A stretch of DNA of 10,135 bases from positions 1 to 10,135 of the forward strand of contig JAEYVF010000085.1 of assembly GCA_023432005.1 (NCBI GenBank), written 5' to 3'. The notes below the pieces were generated by a model. That model was not told the DNA's origin. It made no database searches and saw only the letters and a list, made by a program, of their open reading frames with translations. The translations under genes and the position numbers were made by a program. Origin of the DNA: Actinomycetes bacterium (GTDB lineage Bacteria > Actinomycetota > Actinomycetes > Actinomycetales > Microbacteriaceae). Positions 1 to 7,233 of this stretch are shown here, piece after piece; positions within the stretch are counted from its first letter, which is position 1; each line of letters opens with the position of its first letter.

Positions 1-275
1 CGCTCCTGCTCGTGTCGCTGCAGCTCGCCTCCGTCGGCGGCGTGCTGCCGAGCCAGGCGCTCGCGGGCCCGTTCGCATGGCTCGGTCAGGTGATGCCGCT
101 CGGCTGGGCCACGACGGGGCTGCAGCAGATCGTCGCGGGAGGCGATGCGGGCGTCGCGGTCGCGAGCGCCCTCGGCCTCGCCGCGTTCGGGTTGCTGAGC
201 CTCCTGCTGAGCCGCCTCGTCATCCGCCGCGCGCGCCGCGCATCCGTGCTGCGCATGCTGCTCCCCGCTGTCTGA
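1..275 (+). CDS. C-terminal end of a YhgE/Pip-like multi-pass membrane protein (5' partial)
   Basis: The reading frame is open from the left edge (first full codon at position 3) to a TGA at 273-275, leaving about 90 C-terminal residues. A stretch reading LQLASVGGVLPSQALAG, followed by a PLGWATTGLQQIVAGGD segment, resembles the conserved C-terminal part of YhgE/Pip proteins. In that family a 'GG-x-P' turn and a 'P-L-x-Y/W-A-x-x-G-L' segment lie before the last membrane helix. Next comes one clear hydrophobic helix (roughly VAVASALGLAAFGLLSLLL) and a basic tail rich in Arg, as expected for a cytoplasmic end. YhgE/Pip proteins are ABC-2-like membrane proteins; some relatives act in phage infection or type VII secretion, but the role here is unknown. 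The gene converges on the isomerase-like gene 41 bp away. An ABC-2 type permease is the main alternative. Family assignment is moderate because most of the protein lies outside the window. Confidence 0.6.
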   Translation, partial: LLLVSLQLASVGGVLPSQALAGPFAWLGQVMPLGWATTGLQQIVAGGDAGVAVASALGLAAFGLLSLLLSRLVIRRARRASVLRMLLPAV

Positions 276-316
276 GTGCGGACGGCCGGGGCGCCGGGTG
301 CCGGGGCGCTGCGGCG

Positions 317-1198
317 TCAGCCGCGCGCGGCGCGCTTCTCGGCGCGGCGCGCCTGACGGATCTTGAGCGGCAGCTCCCGCATCGGGATCGGCTCCCGCGT
401 CGCGTGCTCCTGGCTCAGGTGCTCGCGCGCGAAGGCGACGGTCTGCACGAGCTTGTCGAGGCGGTACTGCTCGTCCTTCTCCTGGCGCACGTTGACCTCG
501 GCGACGACGCTGCCGTGCCAGTTCCTCGACGCGAGGTACTGCAGGGTCTCGGCGACCGGCTGGGTGCCCTCGCCGGGCAGCAGGTGCTCGTCGAGGATGG
601 CGCCGTCGGCCGCGGCCGTAGCCCCGTCGCACAGGTGGATGTGGGTGAGCTTGTCGCCCATCTCCATCGCCATCTGCAGGCTGTCGCGACCCGAGAGGGA
701 GGCGTGCGAGAAGTCGAGCGTCATGTGGTCGACGTCGAGGTCGAGCGGGTCGGGGGAGGGCGCGTAGGCCTTCATGCTGCGGCCGCGCACGGTCCACGGG
801 AACATGTTCTCGACCGCGACCTTGACGCCGGAGTTCTGCGCCGTCTGGCGCACGATCCGCTCGAAGCCCTGCGCGTAGCCCGACTGCCAGCGGAACGGCG
901 GATGCACCACGACCGTGTCGGCGCCGACCGCCGCGGCCAGCTCGCCCGACTTCTCGAGCTTCACCTGCGGATCGCGCCCCCAGACGAACGTCGTGAGCAG
1001 CAGCACGGGGGCGTGGATCGCGGAGATGGGGAGGCCGTAGCGGTCGCTGATCTCGAGGAGCTTCTCGGCGTCCTGGGTGACCGGGTCGTTGGTGACCATG
1101 ATCTCCATGGAGTCGAAGCCGGCGAGGCGGGCGATGCGGAACGCGTGCTCGACCGCGAACGGGTAGACGCACGTCGTGCTCATGCCGACGGAGATCAT
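317..1198 (-). CDS. Sugar phosphate isomerase/epimerase family TIM-barrel protein
   Basis: This 293-residue protein has the pattern of the xylose-isomerase-like TIM-barrel (AP endonuclease 2) superfamily. It opens with a first strand MISVGMSTTCVYP and a helix containing AGFDSMEIM. The usual metal-ligand strands follow: H62 in IHAP, H99 in VVVHPPF, E130 in VAVEN, D162 and H165 in LDFSHAS, H188 in HIHLCDG and E234 in VVAEV. Family members isomerise or epimerise sugars or inositols using a divalent metal, but the substrate cannot be read from sequence. The C-terminus is a basic tail (residues about 275-293). I chose the ATG at 1198 because the barrel's first strand begins there. The frame stays open to an ATG at 1261, but those 21 residues do not look like family sequence. 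A GTG at 1207, preceded by a G-run, is another possible start. The gene is divergent from otsA, which hints at carbohydrate metabolism but does not prove a link. Confidence 0.85.
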   Translation of the reverse strand: MISVGMSTTCVYPFAVEHAFRIARLAGFDSMEIMVTNDPVTQDAEKLLEISDRYGLPISAIHAPVLLLTTFVWGRDPQVKLEKSGELAAAVGADTVVVHPPFRWQSGYAQGFERIVRQTAQNSGVKVAVENMFPWTVRGRSMKAYAPSPDPLDLDVDHMTLDFSHASLSGRDSLQMAMEMGDKLTHIHLCDGATAAADGAILDEHLLPGEGTQPVAETLQYLASRNWHGSVVAEVNVRQEKDEQYRLDKLVQTVAFAREHLSQEHATREPIPMRELPLKIRQARRAEKRAARG

Positions 1199-1218
1199 GT
1201 CTCCCACGGTAGCCCCCG

Positions 1219-1247
1219 AATATGTCCGTCGCATGAAGTCACAGCAA
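1219..1247 (-). promoter_or_regulatory. Possible sigma70-type promoter for the isomerase-like gene
   Basis: On the minus strand TTGCTG (1247-1242) and CATATT (1224-1219) are separated by 17 bases. They match three and four of six consensus positions. A start of transcription about 7 bases after the -10 box would give a leader of roughly 13 bases before the ATG at 1198. The match is weak and rests on position alone. Confidence 0.3.
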
Positions 1248-1289
1248 CCGCCAAAGCGCAAGCCCCCGGGGGTATCCGCGCGGCCCGTG

Positions 1290-1302
1290 TACCGTGGTGC
1301 CC
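1290..1302 (+). promoter_or_regulatory. Probable leaderless promoter (-10 element) of otsA
   Basis: TACCGT at 1290-1295 fits the actinobacterial -10 pattern TANNNT, and exactly seven bases separate it from the ATG at 1303. This is the geometry expected when transcription starts on the A of the start codon. There is no Shine-Dalgarno sequence before the ATG, which fits a leaderless transcript. No convincing -35 box is visible. The same arrangement occurs before ilvD. Confidence 0.5.
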
Positions 1303-2787
1303 ATGGCCGACGAGCGTTACAGCTTCGTCGTCGTGTCCAACCGTCTCCCGGTCGACCGAGTGGTCGACGAGGCCGGCATCGCGAGCTGGAAGCAGTCTCC
1401 GGGGGGCCTCGTCACGGCGCTCGAACCCGTCATGCGCGCTGCCGACGGCGCGTGGGTCGGCTGGGCCGGTCAGGCCGACGTCGACCTCGACCCCTTCGAC
1501 AACGAGGGCATCCGCATCGTGCCCGTGGCGCTCAGCGAGTCCGACCTCGAGCTCTACTACGAGGGCTTCAGCAACGACACCCTGTGGCCGCTGTACCACG
1601 ACGTCATCGCCCAGCCGAGCTACCACCGCGAGTGGTGGGAACGCTACGTGCAGGTCAACCGCCGCTTCGCCGACGCCGTCGCCCGCATCGCCGACGAGGG
1701 CGCGACGGTGTGGGTGCAGGACTACCAGCTGCAGCTCGTGCCGGCGATGCTGCGCAGGCGCCGCCCCGACCTGCTCATCGGGTTCTTCAACCACATCCCG
1801 TTCCCGGCATACGGCATCTTCTCCCAGCTGCCGTGGCGCACCCAGATCGTCGACGGACTGCTCGGAGCGGATGTCGTGGGCTTCCAGCGCGTGGCTGATG
1901 CGGGCAACTTCTCCCGCGCCGTGCGCCGCCTCAAGGGCTACGCGACCAAGACCCCCTACATCGAGGTGCCGGGGGTCGACGGTGCGGCCTCGCGCCGGGT
2001 CATCGCGAAGGCCTTCCCCATATCGATCGACACGAAGGGCTTCGAGGAGCTCGCGGCGAGCCCCCGCGTGCAGGAGCGCGCCCGCCAGATCCGCCACGAC
2101 CTCGGCAACCCCAAGACGATCCTGCTGGGCGTCGACCGCCTCGACTACACGAAGGGCATCGGGCACCGGCTGAAGGCGTACGGCGAGCTGCTGCAGAGCC
2201 GGAGGCTCGCCGTCGAGGACATCACGCTCGTGCAGGTGGCCACGCCGTCGCGCGAACGCGTCGAGAGCTACCGTCAGCTGCGCGACGAGATCGAGCTCAC
2301 GGTCGGCCGCATCAACGGCGACTTCGGCACCATCAGCCACCAGGCGATCAGCTACCTGCACCACGGCTTCCCGCGCGAGGAGATGGCGGCCCTCTACGTC
2401 GCGGCCGACGTCATGCTCGTCACGGCCCTGCGCGACGGCATGAACCTCGTCGCGAAGGAGTACGTCGCGGCGCGCGCCGACGAGGACGGGGTGCTCATCC
2501 TGTCCGAGTTCACGGGCGCATCCGACGAGCTGCGCGCCGCGCTCCTCGTCAACCCGCACGACATCGACGGCGTCAAGGACGCGATCCTGCGCGCCATCGA
2601 GATGCCCCGCCAGGAGCGGCGGAAGCGGATGCGGTCGCTGCGCAAGAAGGTCGCGGAGAACGACGTGAACCACTGGTCGGACACCTTCCTCGCGACGCTC
2701 GACGGCAGTCGCGCCCGCATCGGATGGGGCGGCGCGGAGCCGCTCGACGCGCTCGAATGGACGATCGAGCGCCCGCCGCGCTCGTGA
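1303..2787 (+). CDS. otsA: Trehalose-6-phosphate synthase OtsA (GT20)
   Basis: The 494-residue protein is a full-length retaining glycosyltransferase of family GT20. It joins UDP- (or ADP-) glucose to glucose-6-phosphate to give trehalose-6-phosphate in the cytoplasm. Visible motifs in order are SNRLPV (11-16, with R14), the donor loop SPGGLVTAL (32-40), WVGWAG (51-56), WPLYHD (95-100), VQDYQLQLVP (138-147, with catalytic-region D140), FFNHIPFP (161-168), the phosphate/donor motif VDRLDYTKG (277-285, with R279 and K284), ALRDGMNLVAKEY (375-387) and SEFTGASDEL (401-410). The QDYQL form replaces the HDYHL of enterobacterial enzymes; I recall the same form in mycobacterial OtsA. I chose the ATG at 1303 because a -10 box ends seven bases upstream; GTG codons at 1294 and 1297 overlap or abut that box. 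Its stop overlaps the otsB start, so the two are almost certainly co-transcribed. Confidence 0.97.
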   Translation: MADERYSFVVVSNRLPVDRVVDEAGIASWKQSPGGLVTALEPVMRAADGAWVGWAGQADVDLDPFDNEGIRIVPVALSESDLELYYEGFSNDTLWPLYHDVIAQPSYHREWWERYVQVNRRFADAVARIADEGATVWVQDYQLQLVPAMLRRRRPDLLIGFFNHIPFPAYGIFSQLPWRTQIVDGLLGADVVGFQRVADAGNFSRAVRRLKGYATKTPYIEVPGVDGAASRRVIAKAFPISIDTKGFEELAASPRVQERARQIRHDLGNPKTILLGVDRLDYTKGIGHRLKAYGELLQSRRLAVEDITLVQVATPSRERVESYRQLRDEIELTVGRINGDFGTISHQAISYLHHGFPREEMAALYVAADVMLVTALRDGMNLVAKEYVAARADEDGVLILSEFTGASDELRAALLVNPHDIDGVKDAILRAIEMPRQERRKRMRSLRKKVAENDVNHWSDTFLATLDGSRARIGWGGAEPLDALEWTIERPPRS

Positions 2788-3575
2788 CGGGGCCGCTGCC
2801 GGAGGGGCTCGTCGGAGCGCTCCGCGAGCTCGCCCGGGTGCGCCGACTGCTCGTCGCGCTCGACTTCGACGGCACCCTCGCGCCGGAGGTCGACTCGCCC
2901 GAGAAGGCCCGAGCACTCCCCGAGGCGCGTGCCGCGGTGCTGCGGCTCCGTGCCCTGCCGAACACGCGCGTCGCGCTCGTCTCGGGCCGTTCGCTCCGCT
3001 CGCTCATCGAGGTGTCGGACCTGCCCGACGACGTGCTGCTCGTCGGCTCGCACGGGATCGAGCTGCGCCTCGACGACCCGAACGACCGCGTCTCGCTCGA
3101 CACCGCCGAGCTCGAGCGCGTCGACGTGCTGCAGGAGGTGCTGAGCCAGGTCGCCGACTCGATCGACGACGTGTGGCTCGAGACCAAGCCCGCGGGCTTC
3201 GCGCTCCACACGCGTCTCGCGACGGATGAGAACTCCCGCCTCGCGCACCTCGTGGCGCTGCGCGAGGCGCAGGCGGAGCTCGACGACCTCACCATCCGCG
3301 AGGGCAAGAACGTGCTCGAGTTCGCCGTGCGCTCGACGACGAAGGGCGAGGCGATCGAGCACCTGCGCCGCTACGTCGCGGCCGACGCCGTGTTCTACGC
3401 GGGCGACGACGTGACCGACGAGGACGCCTTCGACGCCCTCCAGCCGCACGACCTCGGGCTCAAGTCGGGGGAGGGGGCCACGCTCGCCTCCTACCGTGTT
3501 CCGGGCCCGGATGATGTGGCCGAGGTGCTCGCGGCGCTCGCCACGTTCCGCGAGGGCGACGTCCACGAGCAGTGA
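2784..3575 (+). CDS. otsB: Trehalose-6-phosphate phosphatase OtsB (HAD superfamily)
   Basis: This 263-residue HAD-superfamily phosphatase removes phosphate from trehalose-6-phosphate to release trehalose, the step after OtsA. All HAD motifs are present. Motif I is ALDFDGTL, with nucleophile D27 and acid/base D29. Motif II is LVSGRS (65-70). The motif III lysine is K187 in STTKGEA. Motif IV is AGDDVTDEDAF (206-216), with D208, D209 and D212. The GSHGIEL segment (88-94) and the GKNVLEF segment (174-180) are also typical of this family. I chose the GTG at 2784, which overlaps the otsA stop as GTGA and suggests translational coupling. An in-frame ATG at 2757 would add nine residues and overlap otsA by 31 bases; neither start has a clear Shine-Dalgarno. 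The length is normal for a single-domain OtsB. It is followed after 50 bp by ilvD, which appears to have its own promoter. Confidence 0.95.
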   Translation: MTGPLPEGLVGALRELARVRRLLVALDFDGTLAPEVDSPEKARALPEARAAVLRLRALPNTRVALVSGRSLRSLIEVSDLPDDVLLVGSHGIELRLDDPNDRVSLDTAELERVDVLQEVLSQVADSIDDVWLETKPAGFALHTRLATDENSRLAHLVALREAQAELDDLTIREGKNVLEFAVRSTTKGEAIEHLRRYVAADAVFYAGDDVTDEDAFDALQPHDLGLKSGEGATLASYRVPGPDDVAEVLAALATFREGDVHEQ

Positions 3576-3588
3576 CCTCCGGCCCGCG

Positions 3589-3610
3589 CCGACGAGGGCA
3601 TGCGCGTCGG
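3589..3610 (+). promoter_or_regulatory. Inverted repeat just upstream of the ilvD -10 box (possible operator)
   Basis: CCGACG (3589-3594) and CGTCGG (3605-3610) form a perfect 6-bp dyad with a 10-base centre, ending two bases before the ilvD -10 element. It covers where the -35 box and spacer should be, so a bound dimer could block or activate the promoter. Short GC-rich dyads are common by chance here, and no regulator is known for this site. Confidence 0.25.
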
Positions 3611-3612
3611 AG

Positions 3613-3625
3613 TAACCTCGATCCC
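3613..3625 (+). promoter_or_regulatory. Probable leaderless promoter (-10 element) of ilvD
   Basis: TAACCT (3613-3618) fits TANNNT and is followed by exactly seven bases before the ATG at 3626, the same geometry as otsA. No Shine-Dalgarno precedes this ATG. CCGACG at 3589-3594 could be a weak -35 box with an 18-base spacer. If correct, the ilv genes are transcribed separately from otsAB and the ilvD message has no 5' leader. Confidence 0.55.
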
Positions 3626-5350
3626 ATGCCGGACAGCAACTCCCCGGGTACCTCTGCGCCCGTCGACCACAAGCCCCGCTCTCGCACCGTCACCGACGGC
3701 ATCGAGGCAACGACCTCCCGCGGCATGCTCCGCGCGGTCGGCATGGGCGACGCCGACTGGAACAAGTCGCAGATCGGCATCGCGAGCTCGTGGAACGAGA
3801 TCACGCCGTGCAACCTGAGCCTCGCGCGCCTCGCGCAGGCCGCCAAGGAGGGCGTGCACGCGGGCGGCGGCTACCCGCTGCAGTTCGGCACCGTCTCCGT
3901 CTCGGACGGCATCTCGATGGGCCACGAGGGCATGCACTTCTCGCTCGTCTCGCGCGAGGTCATCGCCGACAGCGTCGAGACGGTCATGCAGGCGGAGCGC
4001 CTCGACGGCTCGGTGCTGCTCGCGGGCTGCGACAAGTCGATCCCCGGCATGCTCATGGCGGCGGCGCGACTCGATCTCGCATCCGTGTTCCTCTACGCCG
4101 GCTCGATCGCGCCCGGCTGGGTGCGCCTCTCGGACGGCATCGAGAAGGACATCACGATCATCGACTCCTTCGAGGCGGTCGGCGGCGTCAAGGCCGGGAT
4201 CATGTCGGAGGCGGATGCGCACGCGATCGAGTGCGCCTTCGCGCCCGGCGAGGGTGCCTGCGGCGGCATGTACACCGCCAACACGATGGCCTCGGTGGCC
4301 GAGGCCCTCGGCCTGTCCATTCCGGGTTCGGCATCGCCGCCCAGCTACGACCGCCGCCGCGACTACTACGCCCACCGCTCGGGCGAGGCGGTCGTCGAGC
4401 TGCTGCGCAAGGGCATCACGGCGCGCCAGATCCTCACCAAGAAGGCCTTCGAGAACGCCATCGCGGTCGGCATGGCGCTCGGCGGCTCGACCAACATCGT
4501 GCTGCACCTGCTCGCGATCGCTCACGAGGCCGAGGTCGAGCTGACGCTCGACGACTTCAACCGCATCGGCTCGAAGGTGCCGCACATCGGCGACCTCAAG
4601 CCGTTCGGCAAGTACGTCATGAACGACGTCGACCGCCGCGGCGGCCTGCCCGTGCTCATGAAGGCCCTACTCGATGCGGGTCTCATGCACGGCGACGCGC
4701 TCACCGTCACGGGCAAGACGCTCGCCGAGAACCTCGCCGACATCGGTCCGATCCCGCCGCTCGACGGCGAGGTGCTGCGCACGCTCGAGAACCCCATCCA
4801 CGAGACCGGCGGCCTCACGATCCTGCACGGCACGATGGCGCCCGAGGGTGCGGTCGTCAAGACTGCGGGCTTCGACGCGGCCACCTTCGAGGGGCCCGCG
4901 CGCGTCTTCGACCGCGAGCGTGCCGCGATGGACGCGCTCACGAACGGCGAGATCCAGAAGGGCGACGTCGTCGTCATCCGCTACGAGGGCCCCAAGGGCG
5001 GGCCCGGGATGCGCGAGATGCTCGCCATCACCGCCGCCATCAAGGGAGCGGGCCTCGGAAAAGATGTCCTACTATTGACCGACGGACGATTCTCAGGCGG
5101 CACAACCGGCCTGTGCATCGGCCACATCGCTCCCGAGGCAGTGGACGCAGGTCCCATCGCCTTCGTGCGTGATGGTGATCTGATACGGGTCGATATCGCA
5201 GCCCGGTCGATCGACCTACTCGTCGATCCGGCCGAGCTGGCAGCCCGCCGTGAAGGCTGGGCGCCGCTTCCTCCGCGCTATACCCGTGGCGTTCTCGCGA
5301 AGTACTCCCGTCTCGTGCGCTCTGCTGCAGAGGGCGCCGTCACGGGGTGA
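3626..5350 (+). CDS. ilvD: Dihydroxyacid dehydratase IlvD
   Basis: The 574-residue protein dehydrates 2,3-dihydroxy-isovalerate and 2,3-dihydroxy-3-methylvalerate to the 2-keto acids of valine and isoleucine. The three expected Fe-S cluster cysteines are visible: C62 in ITPCN, C135 in AGCDKSIPGM and C212 in GACGGMYTANTM. D94 in SVSDGIS and K137 next to C135 fit the metal site. The C-terminal family block TDGRFSGGTTGLC and the ending PPRYTRGVLAKYSRLV are intact. The frame is open back to 3572, but I chose the ATG at 3626 because a -10 box ends seven bases before it and the extra 18 residues are basic and unlike the family. Codon usage changes sharply near residue 478, with many A/T-ending codons from there to the stop, while the protein sequence stays canonical. 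It is the first gene of the ilvD-ilvB-ilvN-ilvC block, and ilvB follows after 55 bp. Confidence 0.97.
   Translation: MPDSNSPGTSAPVDHKPRSRTVTDGIEATTSRGMLRAVGMGDADWNKSQIGIASSWNEITPCNLSLARLAQAAKEGVHAGGGYPLQFGTVSVSDGISMGHEGMHFSLVSREVIADSVETVMQAERLDGSVLLAGCDKSIPGMLMAAARLDLASVFLYAGSIAPGWVRLSDGIEKDITIIDSFEAVGGVKAGIMSEADAHAIECAFAPGEGACGGMYTANTMASVAEALGLSIPGSASPPSYDRRRDYYAHRSGEAVVELLRKGITARQILTKKAFENAIAVGMALGGSTNIVLHLLAIAHEAEVELTLDDFNRIGSKVPHIGDLKPFGKYVMNDVDRRGGLPVLMKALLDAGLMHGDALTVTGKTLAENLADIGPIPPLDGEVLRTLENPIHETGGLTILHGTMAPEGAVVKTAGFDAATFEGPARVFDRERAAMDALTNGEIQKGDVVVIRYEGPKGGPGMREMLAITAAIKGAGLGKDVLLLTDGRFSGGTTGLCIGHIAPEAVDAGPIAFVRDGDLIRVDIAARSIDLLVDPAELAARREGWAPLPPRYTRGVLAKYSRLVRSAAEGAVTG
5057..5350 (+). 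other. Segment of atypical codon usage in the 3' end of ilvD (possible recombination patch)
   Basis: By hand count about 34 of 97 codons in this segment end in A or T, against roughly 20-25 of the preceding 477 ilvD codons. The segment has codons almost absent elsewhere in the window: three CTA/TTG leucines in a row near 5069-5077, ATA at 5183, TAT at 5279, and AAA, TCA and ACA. The change is abrupt and the frame and conserved motifs are unbroken. Relaxed codon choice may continue through the ilvD-ilvB gap into the first 25 or so codons of ilvB (to about 5480), after which usage returns to normal. Allelic replacement from a less GC-biased relative is my preferred reading; a chimeric assembly is also possible. 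Confidence 0.7.
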
Positions 5351-5359
5351 TCTCGCGTC

Positions 5360-5374
5360 CCGGCCGTCGGCCGG
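5360..5374 (+). promoter_or_regulatory. Small stem-loop between ilvD and ilvB
   Basis: CCGGCC (5360-5365) pairs perfectly with GGCCGG (5369-5374) around a 3-base loop, ten bases after the ilvD stop and 31 bases before the ilvB ATG. There is no T-run, so it is not a standard terminator. It could be a processing or partial-attenuation signal, or chance in GC-rich DNA. Confidence 0.35.
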
Positions 5375-5405
5375 CTCCGCACTCATCTCACACGAAGGAC
5401 TCCCC

Positions 5406-7229
5406 ATGACCGCGTCTGCTTCACCGGCGCCCGACGCGCCCGCGCCCTCACCGGCGCCCGCCAAGCGCGAGGCGCCTCCCATCCTCACCGGCTCCGGCCA
5501 GGTGCTCGCGAGCCTCGAGAAGCTCGGCATCACCGACGTGTTCGGGCTCCCGGGCGGGGCGATCATGCCCTTCTACGACGAGCTCATGGCCTCGACGGCC
5601 ATCCGTCACATCCTCGTCCGCCACGAGCAGGGCGCGGGTCACGCGGCCGAGGGCTACGCCGCGGCATCCGGCCGCGTCGGCGTCTGCATCGCGACCTCGG
5701 GCCCCGGTGCCACGAACCTCGTGACGGCGATCGCGGACGCGCACATGGACTCCGTGCCGCTCCTCGCCATCACCGGCCAGGTGTTCTCGACCTCGATGGG
5801 CACGGACGCGTTCCAGGAGGTCGACATCACGGGCATCACGATGCCCATCACGAAGCACTCGTTCCTCGTGACCGACCCCGCCGACGTGCCGGCGACGCTC
5901 GCCGCGGCCTACCACATCGCCACGACGGGCCGCCCGGGCCCCGTGCTCGTCGACATCACGAAGGACGCGCAGCAGAAGTCGGCGCCGTTCATCTGGCCGC
6001 CGAAGGTCGAGCTCCCGGGCTACCGTCCCGTCACGAAGGCGCACGGGAAGCAGATCCTGTCGGCGGCCGAGCTCATCGCGGATGCCGCACGCCCGGTGCT
6101 CTACGTGGGCGGCGGCGTCGTGCGCTCGGGCGCCTCGGCGGAGCTGCTCGAGCTCGCCGAGCTCACGGGCTCGCCCGTCGTGACGACGCTCATGGCGCGC
6201 GGCGCGTTCCCCGACTCGCACCGGCAGAACCTCGGGATGCCCGGCATGCACGGCACCGTCCCCGCTGTGCTCGCGCTGCAGGAGTCGGATCTCATCGTCT
6301 CGCTCGGCGCCCGCTTCGACGACCGCGTCACGGGCAAGGTCGCCGACTTCGCGCCCCACGCGAAGGTCGTGCACGTCGACATCGACCCCGCCGAGATCGG
6401 CAAGATCCGTCAGGCCGACGTGCCGATCGTCGGCGACGCGCGCGAGGTCATCCTCGACCTCATCGACGCCTTCCGGCAGCTCGGCAGGACGCCCGACCTC
6501 GCAGAGTGGTGGGCCCGTCTCGAGCAGCTGCGGGTGAACTACCCGCTCGGCTACGCCGAGCCCGAGGACGGTCTCCTCTCGCCGCAGTACGTCATCCAGC
6601 GCATCGGCGAGCTCTCCGGTCCCGAGGCGATCTACGCGGCGGGCGTCGGCCAGCACCAGATGTGGGCGGCGCAGTTCATCGACTACGAGCGTCCGCACGC
6701 GTGGCTCAACTCGGGCGGCGCGGGCACGATGGGGTACGCGGTGCCCGCCGCGATGGGCGCGAAGGTCGCACAGCCCGAGCGCCTCGTGTGGGCGATCGAC
6801 GGCGACGGATGCTTCCAGATGACCAATCAGGAGCTCGCGACCTGCACGATCAACGACATCCCGATCAAGGTCGCGATCATCAACAACTCCTCCCTCGGCA
6901 TGGTCCGTCAGTGGCAGACCCTCATCTACGAGGGCAGGCACTCGTTCACCGACCTCGACACGGGCGCGCTCGACGGGAAGAACACGACTCGCATGGTGCC
7001 CGACTTCGTGAAGCTCGCCGAGGCGTACGGCGCCCTCGGCATCCGCGTCACGAAGAAGGAGGAGATCGACGAGGCGATCAAGCTCGCGATCGAGACGAAC
7101 GACCGCCCGGTCGTCATCGACTTCGTCGTGAGCCGCGACGCCATGGTGTGGCCGATGGTGCAGCAGGGCCTCGGCAACTCGCAGATCCAGTACGCGCGCG
7201 ATCACGCGCCCGCGTGGGAAGAGGAGTAA
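5406..7229 (+). CDS. ilvB: Acetolactate (acetohydroxyacid) synthase, large catalytic subunit IlvB
   Basis: This 607-residue thiamine-diphosphate enzyme condenses pyruvate with pyruvate or 2-ketobutyrate, the first common step of valine, leucine and isoleucine synthesis. Visible features are the FGLPGGAIMPFYDEL segment (46-60), the catalytic glutamate E74 in RHEQGAGHAAEG, AITGQV and GTDAFQE (121-138), the FAD-domain segment VSLGARFDDRVTGK, and the thiamine-diphosphate motif beginning GDG at 466-468 and ending in NN at 493-494. The conserved GMVRQWQ, with its inhibitor-site tryptophan, follows. The first 25 residues are a Pro/Ala-rich, probably disordered extension. The start at 5406 is set by AAGGA at 5395-5399, six bases upstream; the frame is open further back but overlaps ilvD. 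The position equivalent to plant Pro197 is F127. It sits four bases before ilvN, its regulatory subunit. Confidence 0.97.
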   Translation: MTASASPAPDAPAPSPAPAKREAPPILTGSGQVLASLEKLGITDVFGLPGGAIMPFYDELMASTAIRHILVRHEQGAGHAAEGYAAASGRVGVCIATSGPGATNLVTAIADAHMDSVPLLAITGQVFSTSMGTDAFQEVDITGITMPITKHSFLVTDPADVPATLAAAYHIATTGRPGPVLVDITKDAQQKSAPFIWPPKVELPGYRPVTKAHGKQILSAAELIADAARPVLYVGGGVVRSGASAELLELAELTGSPVVTTLMARGAFPDSHRQNLGMPGMHGTVPAVLALQESDLIVSLGARFDDRVTGKVADFAPHAKVVHVDIDPAEIGKIRQADVPIVGDAREVILDLIDAFRQLGRTPDLAEWWARLEQLRVNYPLGYAEPEDGLLSPQYVIQRIGELSGPEAIYAAGVGQHQMWAAQFIDYERPHAWLNSGGAGTMGYAVPAAMGAKVAQPERLVWAIDGDGCFQMTNQELATCTINDIPIKVAIINNSSLGMVRQWQTLIYEGRHSFTDLDTGALDGKNTTRMVPDFVKLAEAYGALGIRVTKKEEIDEAIKLAIETNDRPVVIDFVVSRDAMVWPMVQQGLGNSQIQYARDHAPAWEEE

Positions 7230-7233
7230 GGCC

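Noticed and set aside
286..309. Possible bidirectional terminator between the convergent first two genes
   Set aside because: GCGCC (291-295) can pair with GGCGC (305-309), but the stem is only 5 bp with a 9-base loop and no T-run; the direct repeat CCGGGGCGC at 286-294 and 301-309 explains it equally well.
77..2173. Very long plus-strand open frame (698 codons) across the isomerase-like gene and otsA
   Set aside because: It runs antisense through one gene and out of frame through another, with Arg/Ala-rich translation and no family motifs; long open shadow frames are expected in DNA this GC-rich.
5075..5103. Internal promoter in ilvD starting from TTGACC at 5075-5080
   Set aside because: The -35 match is good, but no TANNNT-like box lies 16-19 bases downstream; the word is part of the leucine-threonine-aspartate codons of a conserved motif.
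5351..5405. Attenuator with a leader peptide before ilvB
   Set aside because: The gap is only 55 bp, has no start codon followed by branched-chain amino acid codons, and only a small hairpin.
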